From Biomphalaria glabrata (Eukaryota > Mollusca > Gastropoda > Planorbidae), in assembly GCF_947242115.1 (NCBI RefSeq), contig NC_074719.1, positions 44,957,384 to 45,021,383 of the forward strand: DNA of 64,000 nucleotides, read 5' to 3'. Positions 10,401 through 19,358 of this stretch are shown piece by piece. The translations under genes were made by a program, and so were the position numbers. The notes under the pieces are model-generated. The model was given only the letters and a program-made list of their open reading frames with translations, was not told the origin of the DNA and did not search any database. The stretch's first letter is position 1. Every line of letters begins with the position of its first letter.

Positions 10401-11939
10401 TTAATACAAAACATTCAGGAGGAAATAGAAAATAAATTTTCAGAAAGAGAAGAATGCTTGATGATAATAACAAATGAAAATCATAATGAAAATGATATTA
10501 AGGAAATACCTGTAATAGAAACAAAAGAGAATCAAACTTGGCAAAAGATTAATCTTAATAATTTAACTAAGGAAAAGTCAAAAGATATAACTAAAATAAT
10601 ACAGGAATACAAAGAAATTTTTTCCAGCATACCAGGAAAAACTAATATTATTAAACATGACATTAAAGTAACAGACACAAAACCTATCAAGCTTAAGCCA
10701 TATAGAATACCGCTACATTTACAAGACAAAGTAAAGAAAGAAATAGACAATTTACTAGAATCAGGTATAATTGAACCATCAACATCTCCTTATGCTTCAC
10801 CAATTGTGATAGCCAAAAAGAAGAATGGAGATATAAGGTTATGTATTGATTATAGGAAACTTAACAACATCACAGAATTTGACCCATATCCAATGCCAAA
10901 TATAGAGGATATTTTACATAAATTAAATGGAGCAAAATTTTTTACTAAATTAGATTTAACTAAAGGTTATTGGCAAATACCTTTAACAGAAAATGCAAAA
11001 CCTTACACAGCATTTGTAACACCATATGGTATTTTTCAATGGAATTATATGAGTTTTGGATTAGTAAATGCACCTGCCACATTTAATAGAATGATGAACA
11101 TGATAATTGGAAACAAAGAAAATGTTATTTGCTATTTAGATGACATATGTATTTTTAATAATAGTTGGGAGGAACATTTGGTAGATGTAAAAGAAGTATT
11201 CAAAATAATAAAAGAAAGTGGACTTACAATTCAAGCAGAAAAAGTAGAAATAGGATTGGAGGAAATAATTTTCTTAGGACATAAAATAAATAACAACATG
11301 ATTAGCCCTATTGAAGATAACATAAAGAAAGTACTTAATATTGAAATACCTACAACAAAAAGACAAATTAAAAGCATATTGGGAATAGTAAATTATTACA
11401 GAAAGTTTATAAAGAACTTAGCAGAAATAGTGAATCCACTAAATGACTTACTTAAAAAAGGAAAACCTCAAAAAGTAGTTTGTAATGAGGAATGTGTGAA
11501 AGCTATTGACAGAATTAAAGATGTTTTTAGTCATGAACTAATATTAAGACTACCTGATAAAGACAAAATATTTTATGTCACAACTGATGCATCTGGTAAT
11601 GCTATTGGTGGTTGTTTAATGCAGAACTATGATAACTTACATCCTATATTATATGTAAGTAGAAAATTGTCAGAGGCAGAGAAAAAATATAGTGTCATTG
11701 AAAGAGAAGCCTTAGCTGTAATATGGGTAATTACTAAGCTAGAGAGTTATTTAATAGGAAGGAAATTCATATTATTAACTGATCATAAACCTATTCAATA
11801 TATACAGCAAAAGAGCATGAAAAACAGTCGTGTTTATAGATGGTTCTTAGCACTACAGGAATATAAATTTGAAGTGAAAGCTATTAGTGGATCTGTGAAT
11901 ATTGTAGCTGATCTATTGTCTAGAATGACATTGAAGTGA
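7449..11939 (+). CDS. Gag-Pol polyprotein of the Gmr1-like LTR element (1496 codons)
   Basis: Order of parts by approximate residue: a charged coiled-coil-like N-terminus (30-80) and gag (100-300); an RS/RN-rich stretch with one zinc knuckle CFKCQGKGHIAANC (about 318-331); an aspartic protease with DSG (about 407); an integrase zinc-binding H2C2 region (642-682); and an integrase core with SIDLIGP, LSDQGSQF and the E of NGLCERYGG (711-807). A GPF-type integrase tail (about 945) follows, then reverse transcriptase with LDLTKGYWQIPL and YLDDICIF (about 1075-1300), and RNase H from TTDASG (about 1377) to the end. Gag and pol share one frame. Placing integrase before reverse transcriptase is unlike ordinary gypsy elements and fits Gmr1-like elements. 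No envelope frame follows. Confidence 0.93.
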   Translation: MATSSYVDLKEVKETAMQDGKAMELKGKDLAAYVQQVVKEETERQRQEIERQEERQDKEREKIREHEAKMEKMRLDAAQVRAQTEQGNNTNNSNNYTTQRDNPNSQTWLKRKIQSFDEQKDDIGDFLKRYEAKMSTFNMPEEEWSEILIDFVHGQALTICQNHDHHIDDSYQVLKRELLNAYGHNATTFRKKYFDNIPSLGIEPQTTINMEKDFFNKWVKLEKVNNSYEGLKNFILVDNFVNKCDPQLQSFIRERNPKTIDEITEIMRVYKNAYPNKPFSDRDKSKVDLIGYTKENVDRSRNRNRSNSGNRKYSEITCFKCQGKGHIAANCRRGNSRSGSRNRYNEQNNSRYRSRDRNDRGNYRNRSYSREYKNKGTDRIYFMEGNRNNFAVYPGFVDRIPVELIRDSGCNTLAVKTKFVKPHWYKGFTRKVELADGTVREFKAIRVYIETPFFTGYCDGIAIPEMRYDMLVGNIKGVKECSRKELEDWQNKYKNIRQNHENIETQNITSMIITRSMDKKDEKQENTINVISNDKEKETTNVIQIENTDVKEREIENETQNSLETQISQSEKETTPTFALEQMNDNIIGKIYSRISDKNNNNPMEKFCIENKILFRQTSNDNKKIKQLVLPQKYWKDVLIMTHDNNLAAHRGVKKCYRNLSKQVFWPKMKATINKYINSCDICQKRSNKSLVNKAPIQEMDEPTAPFQKVSIDLIGPLIQTENNNKYILTVIDMFSRYPEAIPLSNTSAENIINAITQKVITRHGIPKIILSDQGSQFKSEQFKKWTKQYNIQHIYSSVYHPESNGLCERYGGSLKRSLTKIIQNNQNKWDHYINYVLFAHRNNIHEATQFSPYEIIHGRKPRDELDVFKENLIDNENKLNNDSETTITTELKEIWTQAYNNNKKYKQSAHENLNKKRQLKTLEVGNNVLILINDLKNKIGKQWKGPFKVIKQINDVNYQIEINGKIKTYHINNLKLYHDREDELIQNIQEEIENKFSEREECLMIITNENHNENDIKEIPVIETKENQTWQKINLNNLTKEKSKDITKIIQEYKEIFSSIPGKTNIIKHDIKVTDTKPIKLKPYRIPLHLQDKVKKEIDNLLESGIIEPSTSPYASPIVIAKKKNGDIRLCIDYRKLNNITEFDPYPMPNIEDILHKLNGAKFFTKLDLTKGYWQIPLTENAKPYTAFVTPYGIFQWNYMSFGLVNAPATFNRMMNMIIGNKENVICYLDDICIFNNSWEEHLVDVKEVFKIIKESGLTIQAEKVEIGLEEIIFLGHKINNNMISPIEDNIKKVLNIEIPTTKRQIKSILGIVNYYRKFIKNLAEIVNPLNDLLKKGKPQKVVCNEECVKAIDRIKDVFSHELILRLPDKDKIFYVTTDASGNAIGGCLMQNYDNLHPILYVSRKLSEAEKKYSVIEREALAVIWVITKLESYLIGRKFILLTDHKPIQYIQQKSMKNSRVYRWFLALQEYKFEVKAISGSVNIVADLLSRMTLK

Positions 11940-12556
11940 AATAATTTTGTAAATAAACTATGATTATATTGATTATGTACTATATATTAATATATTGACA
12001 TCATTTATATGTTATGGAAAAGGGAGATAAGTAAATTTGATGTTAAGCATTTAAAAGTAAGTATGGATATTTTTTTTTTTTTTTTTTGTGTGAATCATTT
12101 CATATATCATTGACGAAAGTTAGTTCTATGGAAAAGGGTGAGTATAAAAGAAAAATGGACAAAAGCGTATAAAAGGGGTGGTAAGAAGAAAAAAAAAAAA
12201 AAAAATTTTATTGAATGTGTAAATAAAGTCTGTAATTGTTTTTTGAAATATTGTATTTTATCAGATTACTGCCAGTGAAGAACATTTGAGATGTGTAGGA
12301 CATGCCCATAGGATGCCACATTTTCCTCCATGATGAACTGTGTACCAATGGAGATGATTTTGGAAGTTATGAACTGTTATGAACATTGACATGAATATGA
12401 GGAACTGTCAAGATGAAGATGTCAAGATGAAGATGTCAAGAAGAAGATGTCAAGATTTTATGTTTGTGGTCTTCCCCTTAAATTGAAAATGCCCTTGTAA
12501 GACTTGACAGTAGTGGAAAAATATTGACATATTTTTTTTCAAGGGGGGGAGGAATC
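11940..12556 (+). other. 3' untranslated tail and polypurine tract of the Gmr1-like element
   Basis: AT-rich, with T and A homopolymers near 12070 and 12190 and a 15-bp GATGTCAAGA-type triplet repeat near 12415-12455. It ends in the purine tract beside the right LTR. Confidence 0.75.
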
Positions 12557-12926
12557 TGTTAGACACCTTATTTATATAGGTTAGTTATTTTAGTTATTTA
12601 GCGACGCACCATGGTAGACGCATATTGAACGGGACTAGTGACGTTTGGGATATGTTGGGTTAGAGACCGGAAAATCAGTTAGCGATAGAACATTCCAGGG
12701 TAACGACGTGTTTAGTGACAGAGACTTCTACTGTGGCCTTTTATCATAATAAATATATATTAACTTGTTCATCATCGTTGACTACATCTCTTCACCTGTT
12801 ACAATCGATGTGCCAGTTCTTGTTTGTGTTGTTGGTCAACTACACGTAATACACCCGAACAATTACACCCAAACGATTGCAGAGTAATTGGTTGACTTCA
12901 AGACAGCCTGAACTAGCAACATCACA
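12557..12926 (+). repeat. Right LTR of the Gmr1-like element
   Basis: 370 bp. I could find no difference from the left LTR by eye. It is followed by CCAC, matching the left flank. Confidence 0.95.
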
Positions 12927-13013
12927 CCACATGGTTCACATTCATCAACTCAAAATGGAAATTTCAGGGAAAATGATTATCATGGAAATGTTGCTACTAG
13001 AACTAGAACTGAA

Positions 13014-13040
13014 ACTTGAACGGAAGTTAGTTTTGTAAAT
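13014..13040 (+). promoter_or_regulatory. Conserved upstream element of the BTB array (copy 1)
   Basis: ACTTGAACGGAAGT, then TAGTTTTGTAAAT. Near-identical elements occur at 19099, 24048, 33521 and 42750. The CGGAAGT core resembles an ETS/GABP site and GTAAAT resembles a splice donor, so this may be promoter plus first-exon end. Here a TTTTTCTTTCAG acceptor ends at 13108, which would give an intron of about 70 bases. Confidence 0.6.
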
Positions 13041-13216
13041 ATTACACATTTTTATAGAAAGAATTCTTTGTTCATCTGTGACAGAATAAGACCATATTTT
13101 TCTTTCAGTATCAAACGGTTTGATTCAAAGGCAATCTAGACGTGAAAACAATACCTGCATTTCATTACAAAACCTTATTATGTAAAAATAAAACGTTTGT
13201 TTTGGACAAGTTCAAA

Positions 13217-15061
13217 ATGGCCTGTTGTGAAGTAATCTCTAAAGGTATTATTACCTCTATTGGAACATTCTGGAAACGTCATGAGAATGAAGACTTTCAA
13301 GTCAACCTTGAAGACGAAAGTGTCAGATGCCACAGTTTTATTCTTGCCTCTTGCTCGGAGTTTTTCGGAAGTTTGCTCAGATCTAATATGAAAGAGAAAC
13401 AAGACATGAAAGTTGACTTACAGAATATTCCCTCAGACATTTTTCTACTGATTCTCGAAACTTTGTACACCGGATGTGAGCTGTTAACTAAAGACAATGT
13501 CTTGGAAGTTTGGTCTGCAGTTCATCAACTTCAAATTCATTTCTTAATTCAACATTGTGAAGAGTTTGTCTTGGGAAATATTTCTCTGGAAACTTTGGAG
13601 ACTTACAAGAAACAAGCAGAGTTCCTTCAGTCTGAAAAAGTTTCCGAAGGAGTTTTCAAATACATGCTTGAGCACTTTATGACTTTTAGGAAGACCGAAA
13701 CTTTTTTACGATTAGATTATGGAGAAATTTCAAAACTTATTGAAAGTGACAGTCTAGTTGTGACTTCTGAAGATTTAGTTTTACAATCTGTTTTTGAATG
13801 GATCAACTTTGGAGAAGTTTGTATTTCAACAGTCGAGAACGATAATGCAAGTAAATTAACATCTTCGACAGAAGTCATCACTCATTCTTCAAAAATGGAT
13901 TATTCTGGTCAACAAATAGACACTTTGAATGTTTCAGTTCGTAATGAGCTGAAGGAAACTAGAGAAGAAAGTAAATCAAATGATGCCTCAAACAATTCAC
14001 TAACCCAGAGTACCGCCGGCTCTTCTGTAAACCAAAATGACGGAGCCTTATCAATACCAACCAAACAAAGAGATGCTTATCTACTTCCACTACTAAAAGC
14101 CACCAGATATTTCCTGCTCTCTGACACATGCATCGCAAATCTGAATCGGAATAAACTCATTCGAAACAGCACGCAAAGCATACAATTTCTCTTTGAGTCT
14201 TTGACAAGTAAGATTTGCATTAATCCCAGCGGATATCTACCTCCTGCTGCTATTCACCGTCAATGTAGTCAATCTGAAAATATGGGAATCGTCAACCGTT
14301 CCAACAACATGATTCTCGCTCATTCATTCGTTCTAAACAAATGGTACTATTTTCCAGATAGTACAAAACTGAATATTTGTAAACTACTAGCATTCAATAA
14401 TGTACTGTTTGCTTGCGTGAACCACGACAGTTCCAGTGAAATGTTTCTTTTGCATAGCGTGCAGTGGGTCAGTGTGCTGAAACTAGAGGAACATATTCGT
14501 TTCTGTTTGTCACATGACACATTTATTATTTTCATCACCGTGCAAAACTCTTTGGTCTATCGATATAAACCCTTTTCACCAATTACTAAGATTGACATTG
14601 ACATTGGAGCCATCGACTTTGCAATCAGTTTTTACCAGAACATTCTTCTCTTTACCACATCCGATCTGAAAACCAAAGTTCGCTGCTGGGATACAGACAG
14701 TAACACTTTGTCACATTTAGCTGAGCTTGACTTCTCAGCGAAAAGCATGACCAGTTTCAGTGATGAGAGATGTACTTACATTTTGGACGAACTTGGACAG
14801 CTCTACCAAGTGACGCAGTTGGAGACTGTTCAGTTCACCTTCATAGACAAACTCTGGAGTTTCAAAGCTTTAGAACTGAGAGGAGCGGTTCTCATACGAG
14901 GCGAGCTCTATGTCTGTGGCAAGTTTCCGGCGAAGAGAGACCACAAGGACTCGGTTCAGGGCATCTTCACTTCATGCTGTTTCCTCAAATCTCGATATTT
15001 AGAGTACACCTCAAATTTTATTACTTTTGCTATTTTGAAGACAGACCTGACCGAAATTTAA
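13217..15061 (+). CDS. BTB/BACK KLHL-like array gene, copy 1
   Basis: 614 codons in one exon. The start is taken at the ATG of MACCEVISKGI, which aligns with the starts of the other copies; the frame extends further upstream but only from a GTG. The BTB domain (about 20-120) includes CHSFILASCSEFF and LYTGCELLTKDNVLEVW. The first part of BACK (about 122-198) ends in LVLQSVFEWINFG. An 85-residue polar insert (199-283) follows. The last BACK helices are LLPLLKATRYFLLS (about 287-300), and a 300-residue C-terminal region contains FTTSDLKTKVRCWDTD. In KLHL proteins the BTB/BACK pair binds Cul3 and the C-terminal domain recruits a substrate; that role is inferred here. No kelch double-glycine motif was seen. 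The Gmr1-like element inserted about 290 bases upstream of the start. Confidence 0.88.
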   Translation: MACCEVISKGIITSIGTFWKRHENEDFQVNLEDESVRCHSFILASCSEFFGSLLRSNMKEKQDMKVDLQNIPSDIFLLILETLYTGCELLTKDNVLEVWSAVHQLQIHFLIQHCEEFVLGNISLETLETYKKQAEFLQSEKVSEGVFKYMLEHFMTFRKTETFLRLDYGEISKLIESDSLVVTSEDLVLQSVFEWINFGEVCISTVENDNASKLTSSTEVITHSSKMDYSGQQIDTLNVSVRNELKETREESKSNDASNNSLTQSTAGSSVNQNDGALSIPTKQRDAYLLPLLKATRYFLLSDTCIANLNRNKLIRNSTQSIQFLFESLTSKICINPSGYLPPAAIHRQCSQSENMGIVNRSNNMILAHSFVLNKWYYFPDSTKLNICKLLAFNNVLFACVNHDSSSEMFLLHSVQWVSVLKLEEHIRFCLSHDTFIIFITVQNSLVYRYKPFSPITKIDIDIGAIDFAISFYQNILLFTTSDLKTKVRCWDTDSNTLSHLAELDFSAKSMTSFSDERCTYILDELGQLYQVTQLETVQFTFIDKLWSFKALELRGAVLIRGELYVCGKFPAKRDHKDSVQGIFTSCCFLKSRYLEYTSNFITFAILKTDLTEI

Positions 15062-15149
15062 AACCTTTGCGTTAATTTTGTAATGAGATTGTAATGACAT
15101 CTCTTAATTGAAAATGGTTGTAAACTTGGTCAATACCACTCATCAACTC

Positions 15150-15190
15150 AAACAGTCCGGCGGTTAGCCTGCCGAGCTACCGATTGATCA
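15150..15190 (+). other. tRNA-like A-box fragment in the 3' flank
   Basis: AGTCCGGCGGTTAGCCTGCC resembles TGGTCCAGTGGTTAGCCTGCC at 32929, also just downstream of a BTB copy. It probably descends from one tRNA-like insertion copied with the array. No full tRNA fold is visible. Confidence 0.4.
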
Positions 15191-15622
15191 TATGGTGAGC
15201 TGTTCATTGCTTCTTTGAGTGCTTTATGAAGTTAAATTAAGTTCAAATTAAAGTGTTTAACTTTTGAATATTTCTTTCAGGGGTAGTAGTTAAAAAGAAA
15301 ATACTTAGTGAATTTATTTGATATTGATTTATGCACTATCCTCCCGCTGGGGACTTACGATAGGATGGCGTTTACAGTAAATGTACTTAAAATAAGTTTT
15401 TAAAAAGGTTTATAGCAATATTTGCATATCATATACTATTTTAGCAAAATAATTTTACAGATATATATATATGGTTTTATTTTCATGTATATTCTCTACT
15501 ATGTTATATTTCCGATATATTATAATTTCTTATATCCATTCAAATTTGTTTGGCAATTTGGTAATAGATTTAATAAAATGTAGATATATATTAACCCAAT
15601 GGTTTCACCACTTTTTTAAAAC

Positions 15623-15960
15623 TTGTATGCAACACTAGTTACTTGTTTAGGCTTGGAGAGTAAGCGTCTATTGAAATTATCAAAAATAACAATATACCTC
15701 ATTGTTATATCAACTGATGGGACAATGACAACTGACCTCATAGACACCTTCAATGCCCTTAACATTCCTAGGAACATCCTAGTTGCCTGCCAGAGGGCGG
15801 TACTGCTGCAGACCTGCCACATCACCAGAAAATTCCTCAATGGAAACTGTTAAAGGGACTACGATGACTTTTGTTTCTCTTTAACGAAATTCGACCCTGG
15901 CAGCGCCAGAGAATGAATACTCGTTCGTCTCTGACATAATAATAATAGTAATAATAGGCA
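15623..15960 (+). mobile_element. LINE 3' fragment (reverse-transcriptase C-terminal tail and 3' UTR)
   Basis: The frame reads TDGTMTTDLIDTFNALNIP, then ACQRAVLLQTCHITRKFL and a stop, like the last residues of animal non-LTR pol proteins. A 3' UTR with CCTGGCAGCGCCAGAGAATGA and an (ATA)n-like tail follow. An opposite-strand relative is at 34005-34290. Confidence 0.65.
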
Positions 15961-16060
15961 ATGTCTTTAATCAGAAGACTAAGGATGAGTGCAGCATTTC
16001 ACATGACCTGGAAAGCCCAGTAGCGACCTTCATATTTTTCCACAGCTATTGCAGTCAAAG
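15957..16060 (+). repeat. Short dispersed repeat related to 17760-17840
   Basis: TCAGAAGACTAAGGATGAGTG and CAGCATTTCACATGACC resemble CCGAAGATTAATGAGGAATG and CAGTATTTCCCGTGGC at about 17778. It is probably LINE 3' UTR material. Confidence 0.4.
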
Positions 16061-16177
16061 CTGTTATCCGTGGAGGGGGGGGGGTCAACTTAAGTTGTCT
16101 TTTCGTCAAATGATCCTTTTGAGGGTCTCAAATGATTGTCACATAGCCTTCTTTTAGATGCCTTCCGCTGCTTTTCT

Positions 16178-16375
16178 CTATACCCGTAAGACGAAAATAG
16201 ATCCTGATTGTTTCTTCATGCTACACCCAAGTAACATTTCTGTTGCGCCATCCTGCTGAAGGTTTGCCAAAAACAGATTTTCTTTTGGTAGGCAATCATC
16301 CTCCATTCGAGATACGTGTCTGGACCAGTGAAATGATTTGATATAGATCACACCGGGCTCCAGCACAACATGTTC
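16178..16375 (-). mobile_element. LINE fragment (pol C-terminal region)
   Basis: On the minus strand FHWSRHVSRMEDDCLPKE matches the 'GHVSRM...P' block that recurs near the end of many mollusc LINE pol proteins. It is truncated at both ends. Confidence 0.6.
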
Positions 16376-16628
16376 ATTTGTGAGGTACTTTTGTCAACGT
16401 ATGCACATAGAGCGAAGGTTCCAAACTTAAAAAAGATGAAATCTTGAGATTTATTTTATAGTTGTCACAATGTCGCCCAGCAAGCAGTTTCCTTTCTTCA
16501 CACTCAGCTAATATGTCCCAAAAAGTACAATATAATTCGGTGGTTCTCAAACTTGTTTTGACCCGATGACTCGTTTATATAATCAACACTTGCCCGAGGA
16601 CCCCTTGGCAAAAACGCAACATAAATGC

Positions 16629-17066
16629 ATACTATATCAGTTACTGTAATAGACCCACTAAAACAACATGAGCTTCAATAAACACAATGATTTTATTAGT
16701 CTCTATGTTCTTTACTCCAGCCACTTGTTCTCTAAACTGACTTCCTTTTACACACAGTCCTGACACACTGCTGTTCACTCAACCATGTACACTCAAGGTC
16801 CACTGGTCATTTCATACACAGGCACACACACTGCACTACCAGCCACTCAAAACACATACACTTTACTATCACATCTCCCTTCTTGAAAGATATCAATTGA
16901 CTATACAAATGATATCTCTGTCTCACTATAAACATAAATTAATAAACTGAATACAAAGAGAACACTACCAGTTTAGAGAACAAGTGGCTGGAGTAAAGAA
17001 CATAAATAGAGACTAATAAAATCATAGTACAAGCTAATGCTCATGTTGTTTTAGTGTCTATTACAT
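16629..17066. mobile_element. Two opposed gypsy-type LTR pieces (relic)
   Basis: The segment at about 16635-16740 is the reverse complement of about 16969-17066 (AGAGAACAAGTGGCTGGAGT, then AAGAACATA and CTCATGTTGTTTTAGTG). The minus-oriented piece appears to reach about 16871, where a purine tract (AAGAAGGGAGATG on the minus strand) marks its boundary. The plus-oriented piece runs into a primer-binding-like TGGTGTCAG at 17066. It looks like two members of one family in opposite orientation, old and broken. Confidence 0.55.
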
Positions 17067-17640
17067 GGTGTCAGATGGACCGACTCCACCCGCCACAACC
17101 GCTGGAATTAAATGGCAACGTAGCAGAAAATTGGAAAAGGTTCAAACAATCCTTTCAGATATATTCGATAGCAAGTGGACTGGATACAAAAAGCAGAGAA
17201 GTACAGTCTATGACATTATTGCATGTGATCGGCCAAGAAGCAGTGCAAATCTATAACACTTTCCAATGGACGGACAGTGAATGTAATGATTGTGAGATTA
17301 GAAGTCCTTCCATACACGTCACTGCATTCTTAATAAGTTCGAGAAGTACTACCAAGAAAAAATGTTACCATTGAAAGACATGTTTTTTTCCCAGCGATCT
17401 CAACATGAAGGAAAGTCCCAGCGGCACTACGTGAGGAATTAAAAAAGGAATTGAGAAGAATGGAAGATGAGGGTGTCATTGAAAAAGTAGATCATCCGAC
17501 TTGCATGGGTCAACTCACTTGTTATTGTTGAAAAGAAAGGAGGCGGATTAAGGATTTGTCTAGACCCTAGAGACCTCAACAAAGCCATTAAAAAAAAAAA
17601 CAAGTACACTTACTATCACAGTTACCAATATTTAAAAAAC
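17054..17640 (+). mobile_element. Broken Ty3/gypsy-type gag and RT fragments
   Basis: A gag-like stretch (LELNGNVAENWKRFKQSFQI) is followed within about 400 bases by a piece with the N-terminal RT motif ELKKELRRMEDEGVIEK. Most of gag-pol is missing and several breaks are present, so this is an old fossil. It follows the plus-oriented LTR piece. Confidence 0.7.
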
Positions 17641-17924
17641 ACACACTTTTAGTCACTTTTAGTTTGAAATAAAAAATTTAAAAAATCAATGACTTGGACA
17701 AGGTTGGTGAGATGGTATAAATATATTTAAAAAATAATAACATCACATTAAATATAGGAATGCTAGTCTTCGAGTCCGAAGATTAATGAGGAATGCAGTA
17801 TTTCCCGTGGCTACGAAAACCCAGCTGTGAGCTACACAGGGTCAAGAGCTCCTAATTTTTTTCCCAGAGGTGACGAATCCTTTCCAGTGCTTGGGTCTGA
17901 CTGCAATGCTGTAGAGGATTCAGA

Positions 17925-18610
17925 GGTTGTTTTTTTTCCTTAGGTTGTGGAGGTTGTGAGAGAGCATCATATAAGGTTTGCGGGGTATGTCCTTCGAGAG
18001 AATGAATTACGCAGACGAAGAGTTGACAATGACATGCAGGCCAATACGATGAAGGCGCAAACAGGGGCGTCCTCGTATACATTGGCGCCACACGTTTATT
18101 GAGGACTTCAAAGCAGTGGACACCAGGTGGGAAGAGGCTTCGGGCATTTCCAACAACAGATCTTTTCGACAGGGCCGTCCTTAGGCATAGGCAAACTAGC
18201 CTGCCACTTAGGGCCTTCGATTGGTGGGGGCTCAGAACTCAAAGAATTATTTTTTTGAGAAAAAAAAAATGAGGAACATAGATTACGAATCATCTGTGAA
18301 ACCCATTCGTGCTATCGGTGCTTTGATTGAGCTACAAAAAATGATTTAGGACATCTGTACCAATAAGTAAAAGAAGCTTACAGAATTTTCATTGAACGAT
18401 ACGGAAATAGTGCTAAATGAATTCAACTTTTTTTTTGTTGATGTAGATATAGATACAGGAAAGTGTTTAATATTTATTTCGTATTTATAGGTCTTAATTT
18501 TTAAATACTTCATTCGGGGGCCACCCAATTCACTTCACCTAAGGCCTCCAACTACTTAAGACCGACCCTATTTTGGAGGCAGCTTGCCGCCCAAAGCGCC
18601 TGACGGTGCG
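17925..18610 (+). mobile_element. LINE 3' fragment split by a hAT-type mini-element
   Basis: The plus-strand frames read HIRFAGYVLRENE, then EDFKAVDTRWEEASGI, SNNRSF, and resume after 18577 with WRQLAA. This is the C-terminal signature of a LINE pol. The inserted block at 18170-18569 separates SNNRSF from WRQLAA. The LINE part carries frame changes and is not functional. Confidence 0.65.
18170..18569. mobile_element. Non-autonomous hAT-type element, 400 bp
   Basis: It starts CAGGGCCGTCCTTAGGC and ends CTTAAGACCGACCCT, imperfect inverted termini of hAT type. The flanks CTTTTCGA (18162-18169) and ATTTTGGA (18570-18577) match at 6 of 8 bases, fitting a degraded 8-bp target duplication. No coding capacity was seen. 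Confidence 0.6.
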
Positions 18611-18694
18611 GGAGGATCTAAATCTTAGTCTAGGTCTAAGATACGTAGCCAGCCATGGTTACCGAGCACAGGTTAACTTGTTTACATATACACT

Positions 18695-18745
18695 GGGACA
18701 TACGTAGGACGTAATAATCTCTTTTGCAGTAGCGTCTGCCATTTA
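18695..18745 (-). repeat. Dispersed repeat fragment
   Basis: ACGTAGGACGTAATAATCTC, then TTTTGCAGTAGCGTCTG, is the reverse complement of the family at 3165 and 59870. It abuts the AAGAY pentamer array. Confidence 0.6.
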
Positions 18746-18746
18746 T

Positions 18747-19010
18747 AAGATAAGACAAGATAAGACAAGATAAGACAAGATAAGACAAGATAAGACAAGA
18801 TAAGATAAGACAAGATAAGACAAGATAAGACAAGATAAGACAAGACAAGACAAGACAAGATAAGACAAGACAAGATAAGACAAGACAAGACAAGATAAGA
18901 CAAGATAAGATAAGATAAGATAAGATAAGATAAGATAAGATAAGACAAGATAAGACAAGACAAGACAAGACAAGATAAGATAAGACAAGATAAGATAAGA
19001 TAAGATAAAA
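18747..19010. repeat. (ATAAG/ACAAG)n pentanucleotide array
   Basis: About 264 bases of 5-bp units, ATAAG and ACAAG mixed. The minus-strand open frames of LSYL/LSCL repeats are artefacts of this array. Confidence 0.97.
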
Positions 19011-19098
19011 TGTTCAGTTCACATCAAACGTCAAGAAAATGTACATTTACTGGGAAAACAAGCCTCGTTGAAACTTTATCACTATATCTAGATCTAAA

Positions 19099-19126
19099 AC
19101 TTGAACGGAAGTAAGTTTTGTAAGTA
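19099..19126 (+). promoter_or_regulatory. Conserved upstream element of the BTB array (copy 2)
   Basis: ACTTGAACGGAAGT, then AAGTTTTGTAAGT. The GTAAGT end is a consensus splice donor. A second shared block (TTTTGAATCAAAGGCGATTT) lies at 19239-19260 and recurs at 13118 and 24173. Confidence 0.6.
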
Positions 19127-19358
19127 AAGCTAATTTCTCTTTCGAGAGAGTCTGTCTAATCATGTGTACTTTATGCAGTTAATTCTCTGTCTTCTGCCTG
19201 TCACAATTAAAGATGTATATATTATTTCATCTTCAAATGTTTTGAATCAAAGGCGATTTTGATTCTTATTGTATCTTATAGATTTGGCTTTACTGCTTTG
19301 CTTAGGGTGTAAAAATAGCAGGGGTTTGTTTTAAAATTTCATTTATGATTAACTCATA

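Larger units (their letters stand above)
4680..12926 (+). mobile_element. Gmr1-like (Ty3/gypsy-type) LTR retrotransposon, looks whole
   Basis: An 8247-bp element with 370-bp LTRs that read as identical. They start TGTTAGAC and end ATCACA (TG...CA). The flanks carry CCAC on both sides (4676-4679 and 12927-12930), a likely 4-bp target duplication. The parts in order are: left LTR, a primer-binding-like TGGCGACCCCGAAC from 5051, a 2.4-kb leader, one long gag-pol frame, a 0.6-kb tail, a purine tract (AAGGGGGGGAGGAA) ending at 12554, and the right LTR. Integrase precedes reverse transcriptase, which is the hallmark of the Gmr1-like group. Identical LTRs imply a recent insertion. It lies 87 bases upstream of the conserved upstream element of the BTB gene at 13217. 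Confidence 0.92.

Noticed and set aside
4680-12926. Endogenous retrovirus with envelope
   Set aside because: No envelope-like frame lies between RNase H and the right LTR; the element is a retrotransposon with gag-pol only.
13142-13216. N-terminal extension of BTB copy 1 (25 codons)
   Set aside because: The extension begins with GTG, has no match in paralogues, and the ATG at 13217 aligns with the other starts.
18636-18988. Hydrophobic LSYL/LSCL repeat proteins on the minus strand
   Set aside because: Three frames are open only because of the 5-bp ATAAG/ACAAG array.
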